Positions 14,438-21,628 of a stretch of 34,344 nt of DNA are shown in pieces. This DNA is from CADEDH01 sp047971245 (GTDB lineage: Bacteria; Actinomycetota; Acidimicrobiia; Acidimicrobiales; SZUA-35). A program made the position numbers and the translations under genes. The DNA lies in NCBI GenBank assembly GCA_047971245.1, contig JBKDZN010000230.1, positions 1-34,344 on the forward strand, in the 5' to 3' direction. The notes under the pieces were generated by a model. That model was given only the letters and a program-made list of their open reading frames with translations. It searched no databases and was not told the origin of the DNA. Positions within the stretch are counted from its first letter, which is position 1; each line of letters opens with the position of its first letter.

Positions 14438-15028
14438 ATGGAGCCTGTACGCATCGTCACCGGGCGGGCGGTCCCCCTCGACCGCTCCGACGTGGACACC
14501 GACCAGATCATCCCGTCCGACTGGCTCAAGCAGGTCGAACGGACCGGCTTCGAAAAGGGCCTGTTCTCCGAGTGGCGGGACGACCCGTCGTTCGTGATGA
14601 ACGACGAACGGTTCGCCGGAGCCACCATCCTGCTCGCCGGTCCCAACTTCGGCGTCGGTTCGTCCCGTGAACACGCGGTGTGGGCCATCCAGCAGTCCGG
14701 CTTCCAGGCCGTCATCACCCCCCGCTTCGGCGACATCTTCCGCAACAACGCCACCAAGAACGGCCTCATCCCGGTGGTGGTGTCACCGGAGACAGGGCAG
14801 CAGCTGATCGAGGCGGTGAACACCGACCCCGATCTCGAGATCACCATCGACGTCGACCGGCGGACCCTCGAGGTGCCCGCCCTGGGCCTCAGCGAGACGT
14901 TCCCCCTCGACGACGCCACCAGGGAACGGTTCCTGGAGGGTCTCGACGACATCGGGATCAGCCTCCGCCACGAGGGTGACATCGACACCTTCGAGGCCAG
15001 GCGTCCGGCCTACATGCCCACGGCCTAG
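14438..15028 (+). CDS. leuD: 3-isopropylmalate dehydratase, small subunit
   Basis: Small subunit that closes the LeuC active site and shapes substrate choice. The 196-residue length is typical. Landmarks are the start with DVDTDQIIPSDWLK, then GPNFGVGSSREHAVWAI (the mobile loop and substrate-binding Ser/Arg) and FRNNATKNGLIPV. The C-terminus after about residue 165 is family-typical. The ATG at 14438 has GAGGAG upstream. It is the last gene of leuCD: a 14-bp palindrome (15043-15056) lies 14 nt after the stop, and the next gene encodes an unrelated lipoprotein. Confidence 0.95.
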   Translation: MEPVRIVTGRAVPLDRSDVDTDQIIPSDWLKQVERTGFEKGLFSEWRDDPSFVMNDERFAGATILLAGPNFGVGSSREHAVWAIQQSGFQAVITPRFGDIFRNNATKNGLIPVVVSPETGQQLIEAVNTDPDLEITIDVDRRTLEVPALGLSETFPLDDATRERFLEGLDDIGISLRHEGDIDTFEARRPAYMPTA

Positions 15029-15042
15029 ACCGCCCATCAGCG

Positions 15043-15056
15043 GTACCGCGCGGTAC
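15043..15056 (+). terminator. Palindrome after leuD
   Basis: Perfect 14-bp palindrome GTACCGC/GCGGTAC, 14 nt after the leuD stop. No T-run. It could instead be an operator for the beta-propeller gene that starts about 110 bp later. Confidence 0.3.
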
Positions 15057-15167
15057 TCGATCCGCCCCACCCGGGAACCAGCGGCGTTCATCGCATCGTC
15101 GGAGGGGTCAGCCGGGATCGTCCCCGGCCGATCATCTGATCGAGGAACCGGAGAAATCGAGGCCCCA

Positions 15168-17399
15168 ATGATCCATCGACGTGTCACCGGCACCGCGGCC
15201 ATGATCGCGGCGCTGGCCATGGCCGCCACCGCCTGTACCGATTCGGCCTCCGGCGGGGCATCCGGCTCGGGCGGCACCGATCTGTCCAGTGACCCCGGCG
15301 GCGGTGATGTGACCCTCACCGCCGGGCTGGTCGCCCCGGCCGGCTGTGACGACCTGCTCGACGACCTGAAGGCCGAGGCCCTGGACCGGGTCGGCCCCTA
15401 CGGGTTCGCCGACGGCGGCCCGGTCTTCGCCGACGGCAGCATGCGCCTGGAGCGCGATGCGCCCGTGATGCCGGGCGCCGCCACCGAGGCGACCGACAGT
15501 ACCACCGACGACGGGAGCTTCGAGGCCGTCTCGTCCGAGCCGGCCGGGGACGCAGCCGCCACCGACGAGGGCGCCGCGGGGACCGTCATCGGGACCAACA
15601 ATCAGGAACAGGGCGTCGATGAGGCCGATCTGGTCAAGACGGACGGTCGCCGTCTGGTCGTGGTGAACGGTGACCGGCTCCAGGTCTACGACGTGTCGGG
15701 GGACGAGCCCGTGGACCTCGGCCCCATCGACCTTCCCGAGGGGGTCAACGGCGGTGAGCTCTTCCTCGACGGTGATCGGGCCCTGTTGATGACCTCGGGT
15801 TGGATGGGCGGCCCCGTCGCCGAGATCCCTTCGGCCGGCGAGGACGCGGTGTCGGTCGTCGCCGACGGTTCGTCGGCGGCCCGGCTGATCTCCATCGATC
15901 TCGCCTCCGGCACCGTCGAACGCATCATCCAGTTGGAGGGCGACTACCTCTCGGCCCGGGACATCGACTCCTCGCTCCGGATCGTGCTGGCCGGGCCGTC
16001 GGCCCGGTTCCCGTTCGTGTACCCCTCCAACCCAGAGGCCGAGGACGCAGCCGAAGAGGCCAACCGGGCCCTCATCGAGCAATCGACGATCGACGACTGG
16101 TTGCCCCGCTACGAGGTCCTCGACGGGGACGGCTCGGTGATCGACGCCGGGACCATGGTGGACTGCGACCGGATGTTCCTGCCCGCCGAGTTCGCCGGGT
16201 TCGGCACGCTGGTCGCCCTGACGGCCTCGATCGACGACGGGTTCGCGGTCAGCGACGCCGTCGGCGTGGTCACCGACGCTCGGACCATCTACGCCTCACC
16301 GGACACCCTGGCCGTCGCCACCCCCCGGTGGCCGGAGTTCGACCCGGCCACCGGAGAACTGGCGGCCGAGGACGAGGGTTCCACCACCGCGGTCCACACC
16401 TTCGACCTGACCGATCCGAACGCCATGGCCTACCAGGCCTCCGGTTCGGTCAACGGGCAGCTCCTCAACCAGTACAGCCTGTCGGGCCATGAGGGCGATC
16501 TCCGGGTGGCGACCACCAACGGGGCGCCCTGGTCGGACTCGGACTCGGAGAGTTTCGTGACCGTGCTGCGACCCGACGGCGACCGGCTCCGTCAGATCGG
16601 CCAGGTGGGCGGCCTCGGCCACGGCGAGACGATCCAGTCCGTCCGCTTCCTGGGCGACATGGGCTACGTGGTCACCTTCCGCCAGGTCGACCCGCTTTAC
16701 ACCATTGATCTGAGCGATCCCACCGACCCGGTGGTCCAGGGTGAGCTGAAGATCCCCGGCTTCTCGAGCTACCTCCACCCGGTCGGCGACGCGCTCCTGC
16801 TCGGTGTCGGCACCGACGGTGACGAGGACGGCAACACCTTCGGGGTGGCGGTGTCACTGTTCGACGTCAGCGACCCGACCGACCCCACCCGCGTGGCCAA
16901 GATCAGCCTCCCCGACGACCAGCACGAAAGCGGGTACACCACCACCCCGGTGAGCTGGGACGCCCGGGCGTTCACCTGGATCCCGGCCGCCGACCCTGCC
17001 ACCGGTGCCCTCGGCACCGCCGTGGTCCCGGTGGAGGGGTGGCGGTACGACGATGCCGGGGTCGAGCAGCGGGTGGCGACGGCGACGCTCCTCACGGTCG
17101 GCGCCGACGGCAGCCTGACCGAGCGGGGCCAGGTGGAGCACCCGTCTTCGGAACAGTGCGACAGCATCGACGGCCCGATCCCGGTCGAACCGCTCGACGA
17201 GCCGACCGATGACTCCACCCCCGGGACCCGGCCGGTGTCCCCGCCCGAGGAGCCCGAGCAGTACTGCTGGAGGAACGAGCCCACGATCGGCCGTTCGGTG
17301 GTGGTGGACGACACCTTGTACACCGTGTCGGACATCGGGGTGAAGGCCAGCGAGCTCGACGACCTGACCGAGCTGGCCTGGTTCCCCTACCTGGGCTGA
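15168..17399 (+). CDS. Secreted beta-propeller lipoprotein (PF09826-like)
   Basis: A 743-residue exported protein. The N-terminus has a short basic start, a hydrophobic core (about 9-21) and a possible lipobox ending at Cys23, followed by a Ser/Gly-rich linker, so it is probably a surface lipoprotein. The segment TNNQEQGVDEADLVKTDGR at about 145-163 is the signature of 'secreted proteins with C-terminal beta-propeller' (PF09826), followed by blade-like repeats such as LVVVNGDRLQVYDVSG, DPLYTIDLSDPTDPVVQG and SLFDVSDPTDPTRVAKI. No catalytic residues are evident; such propellers usually bind ligands or proteins and the role is unknown. ATG 15168 is preceded by GAGG. It is followed by a GC hairpin and then the LtrA gene. 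Confidence 0.85.
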   Translation: MIHRRVTGTAAMIAALAMAATACTDSASGGASGSGGTDLSSDPGGGDVTLTAGLVAPAGCDDLLDDLKAEALDRVGPYGFADGGPVFADGSMRLERDAPVMPGAATEATDSTTDDGSFEAVSSEPAGDAAATDEGAAGTVIGTNNQEQGVDEADLVKTDGRRLVVVNGDRLQVYDVSGDEPVDLGPIDLPEGVNGGELFLDGDRALLMTSGWMGGPVAEIPSAGEDAVSVVADGSSAARLISIDLASGTVERIIQLEGDYLSARDIDSSLRIVLAGPSARFPFVYPSNPEAEDAAEEANRALIEQSTIDDWLPRYEVLDGDGSVIDAGTMVDCDRMFLPAEFAGFGTLVALTASIDDGFAVSDAVGVVTDARTIYASPDTLAVATPRWPEFDPATGELAAEDEGSTTAVHTFDLTDPNAMAYQASGSVNGQLLNQYSLSGHEGDLRVATTNGAPWSDSDSESFVTVLRPDGDRLRQIGQVGGLGHGETIQSVRFLGDMGYVVTFRQVDPLYTIDLSDPTDPVVQGELKIPGFSSYLHPVGDALLLGVGTDGDEDGNTFGVAVSLFDVSDPTDPTRVAKISLPDDQHESGYTTTPVSWDARAFTWIPAADPATGALGTAVVPVEGWRYDDAGVEQRVATATLLTVGADGSLTERGQVEHPSSEQCDSIDGPIPVEPLDEPTDDSTPGTRPVSPPEEPEQYCWRNEPTIGRSVVVDDTLYTVSDIGVKASELDDLTELAWFPYLG

Positions 17400-17409
17400 C
17401 GCCGACCGC

Positions 17410-17447
17410 CGGGCCGGAACCGATCCCGGCCCGGCCCGGGGAGTTTT
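17410..17447 (+). terminator. Hairpin with short T-run after the beta-propeller gene
   Basis: CGGGCCGG (17410-17417) pairs with CCGGCCCG (17426-17433) across an 8-nt loop, 10 nt after the stop codon. A TTTT run follows at 17444-17447. This is close to a Rho-independent terminator. Confidence 0.5.
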
Positions 17448-17472
17448 CGTTCCGGTCCGGGACCGGGTTGAC

Positions 17473-18723
17473 TTGCCCGGTGACCAACGACCCTTCTCCC
17501 CCCCGTCGGCCGCACGGCCTCGTGCCGATGCGAGGCGGGATCCCGGAGAGGGCCACCGGGCGGCCACCCCCCTCGAACTCCTCTACGACCTGACCCTGGT
17601 GGTGGCGTTCTCCGTGGCCGGGTCACAGTTCGCCCACGCCCTGGCGGGCGACCACATCGGCAGCGGCCTGTTGTCGTTCCTGTTCTGCATGTTCGCCATC
17701 GTCTGGGCGTGGCAGGCCTACACCTGGTTCGCCTCCGCCTATGACACCGACGACTGGGCCTTCCGGATCGCCACCCTGGCCCAGATGCTCGGGGTCACCA
17801 TCCTGGCCCTGGGGATCACCAACCTGTTCCGCGAGATGGAGGAGGGCCGGCTCGACTACCGGGCCATCGTCATCGGCTACGTGATCATGCGGCTGTCGAT
17901 GATCAGCCTGTGGGTGCGGGCCGCCCGCAACGATCCCGAACACCGCGGCGCCCTGCTGGCCAATGTGGTGGTCATCGGGGCGGCCCAGATCGGCTGGATC
18001 TTCACCGCGTTCGCCGACCTGCCCACCGGGTTCCTGCTGGGGCTGATGGCCATGCTCTACCTGATCGAGGTGGGCGGAACCTGGCTCATCACCGTTCGCT
18101 ACGGTGCCTTCCCCTGGCACCCCCATCACATCGCCGAGCGGTACGGGCTGCTGGCCATCATAACCTTCGGTGAGGTCGTCCTCGGCACCACCACGGCCGT
18201 CGAGGCCGTCAAGGTCGAGAACGGCTGGACGCTCGACGCCGCCGTCCTGGCGGTGGCCGGGATCACGATGGTGGTGGGGATGTGGTGGGTCTACTTCGCC
18301 GTGCCCAACGGTGAGGTGCTACGACACCGCCGCCGGTACGGCGTCCGCTGGGCCTACGCCCACGTGGTCATCTACTCGACGATCACCGCCACCGGGGCCG
18401 GGCTGCACGCCGTGGCGTACTCCATCGAACACCACAGCGAGTTGGGCCCCACCGCAACCGCCGTCACCGTCGCCGTCCCACTCGGCCTCTACCTCGTGGC
18501 CCTGTTCACCATGTTCCACCTGATCCTGCCGGGCCGCGACCCCTTCCACCGCACCCTGCTGGGTCTGACCGCGGCGACGATCGCCGGGGCCGTGGCCCTG
18601 GCCGCCACCGGGGTGTCGATCGCCTGGCCCATCCTGGTGTTGACGGCGGCACCGTGGATCACCGCGGTCGGCTTCGAAGTACGGGGCCACCGCCACATCG
18701 CCGACCGGCTCAGCGAGCTGTGA
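17473..18723 (+). CDS. LtrA family low-temperature-requirement membrane protein
   Basis: Multi-pass membrane protein of 416 residues resembling LtrA (PF06772), named after a Listeria gene needed for growth in the cold; its biochemical role is unknown. Typical features are the N-terminal ATPLELLYDLTLVVAFS, the segment YDTDDWAFRIATLAQM, and the HIAERYGLLAIITFGEVVLG helix with its His/Glu/Arg and Glu residues inside the membrane region. About ten or more helices are predicted. The only possible start before the conserved ELLYDL block is TTG at 17473; no ATG or GTG lies in frame back to the preceding gene, and there is no clear Shine-Dalgarno, so the start is uncertain. It converges on serA with only 27 bp between stops. 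Confidence 0.85.
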   Translation: MPGDQRPFSPPSAARPRADARRDPGEGHRAATPLELLYDLTLVVAFSVAGSQFAHALAGDHIGSGLLSFLFCMFAIVWAWQAYTWFASAYDTDDWAFRIATLAQMLGVTILALGITNLFREMEEGRLDYRAIVIGYVIMRLSMISLWVRAARNDPEHRGALLANVVVIGAAQIGWIFTAFADLPTGFLLGLMAMLYLIEVGGTWLITVRYGAFPWHPHHIAERYGLLAIITFGEVVLGTTTAVEAVKVENGWTLDAAVLAVAGITMVVGMWWVYFAVPNGEVLRHRRRYGVRWAYAHVVIYSTITATGAGLHAVAYSIEHHSELGPTATAVTVAVPLGLYLVALFTMFHLILPGRDPFHRTLLGLTAATIAGAVALAATGVSIAWPILVLTAAPWITAVGFEVRGHRHIADRLSEL

Positions 18724-18750
18724 CCGGGTGATGGAGATCGGGTGGCGAGG

Positions 18751-20322
18751 TCAGTCGAGCGAGATGACGTCGACCGACAGGAGACCGTCGGCCGCCCGCA
18801 GCTCCTCGATGACCTCGTCGGCCACCGGACCCCGGGTGTCGATGACCATGACGGCCGACCCCTTCACCTTGCCCCGGCCGACGTCCATGTTGTCGATGTT
18901 GACGCCCGCGGCACCCAGGATCGTGCCCATGGTGCCGATCACCCCCGGTCGATCGTCGTTGCGGACGATCAGCATGTAGTTGGTGGGCGGCACGTCGATG
19001 AGATGGTCGTCGATCTGGATGATCCGGGCCTCGTCCCGCAGGCCGATCAGGGTGCCCCCGATCGACCGGCGTTCGCCGGCCACCGTGAGGCGGTTCACAT
19101 AGTCTTTCGACCGGGGTGACGCCACCACCGACAGGGTGATGCCCTTCTCCTCGAGCAGGCCGAGCGCGTTGACGAACGAGACCGGCTCGTCGGTGAGCTG
19201 GGACAGCACCCCCTTGGCCGCAGCCAGGGCCACCAGCCGGTTGTCGAACCCGCCGATCTCCCCGTCGAAGGTCACGGTGAGTTCGTCGCCCACCGCTTCC
19301 CGGCCGAGGGAGCCGACCATGGCGCCGAGCTGCTCGGCGAAGGGAAGGTAGGGCTCGAGCACCCCGGCCACCTCGGTGGCGTCGATGTTGACGGCGAAGG
19401 GCACGAACCGTCCGGCCAGGGCCAGGGCGACCTGCTCGGCGATGGTCACACCCGCCTTGTCCTGGGCCTCGACGGTGGAGGCGCCCAGATGGGGGGTGGC
19501 CACCACGGTGGGCAGGGTGAACAGTGGGGAATCGACGCAGGGTTCGGAGACGAAGACGTCGAGGCCGGCCCCGCCGACCTTGCCCGACACCAGCCCCTCG
19601 TACAGGGCCTGCTCGTCGACGATGCCGCCCCGGGCCACATTGATGATCCGGACCCCGTCCCGGGCCTTGGCCAGGAAATCGGCCCCGACGAGGCCCACGG
19701 TCTCGGGGGTCCGGGCGACATGGACGGTGACGATGTCGGCCCGGGACGCCAGCTCGTCGAGGTCGACCAGTTCGACCCCCATCTCCCGGGCCCGCTCATC
19801 GGACACGTAGGGGTCATAGCCCACCAGGGACATACCGAAGGCCCGGGCCCGCTCGGCCACCAGCTTGCCGATCCGCCCCAGACCGATGATGCCGAGGGTG
19901 CGGCCGTGCAGCTCGATGCCGGTCCACTTGGAGCGCTCCCACCGACCGGCGGCCAGGGCCGCACTGGCCTGGGGCAGGTTGCGAGCCTGAGCCAGGATCA
20001 GGGCCAGGGTCTGTTCCGCCGCCGACAAGACGTTCGACTGGGGGGCGTTGACCACCAGCACCCCACGCTTGGTGGCCGCGTCGACGTCGACATTGTCGAG
20101 CCCGACGCCGGCCCGACCCACCACCATCAGGTCGGTCCCCGCGTTCAACACCTCGGCCGTCACCGTGGTGGCCGATCGGATGATCAGGGCGTGAGCGCCG
20201 GGTACCGCCCCGAGCAGCTCCTCGGGGGACAACCCCAGCCGGACGTCGACCTCGTGCCCCGCAGCCCGGAGCTGCTCGAGTCCGGACTCGGCGATCTCTT
20301 CGGTGACCAGGATTCGACCCAT
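18751..20322 (-). CDS. serA: D-3-phosphoglycerate dehydrogenase (long ACT form)
   Basis: First enzyme of serine synthesis: oxidises 3-phosphoglycerate with NAD. The 523-residue protein is the long form. A substrate and nucleotide-binding part carries GLGRIG (147-152), catalytic Arg231 (ARGG), Glu260 and His278 (TPHLG). An intervening domain lies at about 315-440 and a C-terminal ACT domain at about 447-520 (LIVRNDDRPGVIGTMG), which in relatives binds serine for feedback control. ATG 20322 starts the conserved MGRILVTEEI; in-frame ATGs at 20334 and 20340 are alternatives, with no decisive ribosome site. It is divergent from an SDR gene across about 200 bp. Serine feeds cysteine and methionine synthesis, in which metY of this window takes part. 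Confidence 0.95.
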   Translation of the reverse strand: MGRILVTEEIAESGLEQLRAAGHEVDVRLGLSPEELLGAVPGAHALIIRSATTVTAEVLNAGTDLMVVGRAGVGLDNVDVDAATKRGVLVVNAPQSNVLSAAEQTLALILAQARNLPQASAALAAGRWERSKWTGIELHGRTLGIIGLGRIGKLVAERARAFGMSLVGYDPYVSDERAREMGVELVDLDELASRADIVTVHVARTPETVGLVGADFLAKARDGVRIINVARGGIVDEQALYEGLVSGKVGGAGLDVFVSEPCVDSPLFTLPTVVATPHLGASTVEAQDKAGVTIAEQVALALAGRFVPFAVNIDATEVAGVLEPYLPFAEQLGAMVGSLGREAVGDELTVTFDGEIGGFDNRLVALAAAKGVLSQLTDEPVSFVNALGLLEEKGITLSVVASPRSKDYVNRLTVAGERRSIGGTLIGLRDEARIIQIDDHLIDVPPTNYMLIVRNDDRPGVIGTMGTILGAAGVNIDNMDVGRGKVKGSAVMVIDTRGPVADEVIEELRAADGLLSVDVISLD

Positions 20323-20509
20323 GACCGTGCTCATGACCATGCAGCATCGCCACCGCGTCGCCCTCCGCCACCCGTATCGACCAAGATTTACGGCCGGACC
20401 GGGATTTCCGGCTCGGCGAGGACGTCCGGCCGGGCCGCGGTCGCCGGCCCCCGGCCCCGGCCGAGGGGCCGTGACCGGGCCCAACGGGCCGGCCCCCGGC
20501 CCCGACCGC

Positions 20510-20515
20510 TAGGGT
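20510..20515 (+). promoter_or_regulatory. -10 box TAGGGT for a leaderless SDR mRNA
   Basis: TAGGGT ends 9 nt before the SDR ATG at 20525, with no Shine-Dalgarno in between. The rest of the serA-SDR gap (20341-20509) is GC-rich; I see no other clear site. Confidence 0.45.
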
Positions 20516-20524
20516 CGATCGGCG

Positions 20525-21313
20525 ATGAGCATCGATCTGTCCGGCAAGGTTTTCGTGGTTACCGGCGGCAACGGCGGCATCGGCCTCGGTATGGCCGAAG
20601 GCATCGTCGACGCCGGCGGGCGGGTGGCGGTGTGGGGTCGTGACACCGACAAGAACGCCCACGCCGTCGAGGTGTTGCGCAAGCGGGCCGCCGACCGGGG
20701 CCCGGTGCCGGCCGGGCCGGCCGCCGAGGGGTACCGGTGCGACGTGGCCGACGAGGCCGCCGTGATCGACACCATGGACCGCACCATCGCTGCGTTCGGT
20801 CGCCTCGACGGCCTGTTCGCCAACGCGGGGCGGGGCGGAACCGGCACCGCGTTCGTCGACACCACCCTGGAACAATGGCGGGCGGTGATGGCGGTCAACC
20901 TCGACGGGGTGTTCCTCACCCTCCGCGAAGCGGCCCGCCGCCTGATCGACCAGGGTGAGGGCGGCTCCCTGGTCGCCGTGTCGTCCACCTCGGCCATTCA
21001 CGGCGCGGCCGGCAACGAGGCCTACGGCACCGCCAAGACCGGCCTCAACGGTCTCGTCCGGGCCTTGGCCGTCGGCCTGGCCCGCCACCGGATCCGGGTC
21101 AACTCCCTCCTACCCGGCTGGACGATCACCGACCTCGCCTCCGGCGGCTACGCCAACGACCGCTTCCGGGACGTCACCACCAAGCGGACCCCGGTCCGCC
21201 GCTGGGCCGATCCGGCCGAGTTCCGTGAGGTCGGTGCCTTCCTCGCCGACCCGAACCAGGGCTTCCACACCGGCCAGGAAGTCGTGGTCGACGGTGGCTA
21301 CACCGTGTTCTGA
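20525..21313 (+). CDS. Short-chain dehydrogenase/reductase (SDR)
   Basis: Classical SDR oxidoreductase of 262 residues using NAD(P)H. It has the cofactor motif TGGNGGIG (13-20), NAG (100-102), and the catalytic Ser134, Tyr147 and Lys151 (YGTAK). The C-terminal GQEVVVDGGYTVF closes the fold. An Arg at 39 after the second strand (VWGRD) favours NADPH. The sequence resembles FabG-type 3-ketoacyl reductases and related alcohol dehydrogenases, but the substrate cannot be assigned. It is monocistronic: a leaderless-type promoter lies upstream and a hairpin with T7 (21394-21420) downstream. Confidence 0.88.
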   Translation: MSIDLSGKVFVVTGGNGGIGLGMAEGIVDAGGRVAVWGRDTDKNAHAVEVLRKRAADRGPVPAGPAAEGYRCDVADEAAVIDTMDRTIAAFGRLDGLFANAGRGGTGTAFVDTTLEQWRAVMAVNLDGVFLTLREAARRLIDQGEGGSLVAVSSTSAIHGAAGNEAYGTAKTGLNGLVRALAVGLARHRIRVNSLLPGWTITDLASGGYANDRFRDVTTKRTPVRRWADPAEFREVGAFLADPNQGFHTGQEVVVDGGYTVF

Positions 21314-21393
21314 GCGCCGACCGACCGCAACCGCGCCCTGGACGCACCGGCCTCCCCGACCGCGGGCCGTCATCGGCCGCGCGCGCATCGGGA

Positions 21394-21420
21394 CGACCCG
21401 TCTCGAGGTCGACTTTTTTT
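21394..21420 (+). terminator. Rho-independent-type terminator after the SDR gene
   Basis: CGACC (21394-21398) pairs with GGTCG (21407-21411) and a run of seven T follows (21414-21420), 80 nt after the SDR stop. The stem is short, but this is the longest T-run after a hairpin that I saw in the window. The following 200 bp up to 21628 hold no gene. Confidence 0.45.
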
Positions 21421-21535
21421 CTTGGCGCCGGCCACGGCGGTCCAGTGGAAAAACGACGATCGTCGGGCCAGGTCATGCCCGAGCCCCACACCAGCGGTGA
21501 ACAACCAGCACTCACGATGTTGCCACAGATAGGGG

Positions 21536-21564
21536 TTGAGCGCCCACATTGCGTGGCTTAGGGT
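21536..21564 (+). promoter_or_regulatory. Candidate promoter of the pseudo-ABC/pseudokinase gene
   Basis: TTGAGC (21536-21541) and TAGGGT (21559-21564) are separated by exactly 17 bp. Transcription would start near 21571, leaving a leader of about 58 nt. It has the best -35/-10 pair that I found in the window. Confidence 0.5.
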
Positions 21565-21628
21565 TCGATTCGAGCGGTAATCGCTGGCGCGGCGGCAGCG
21601 GGCCCACCACATCCACGGGAAGCAGCGA

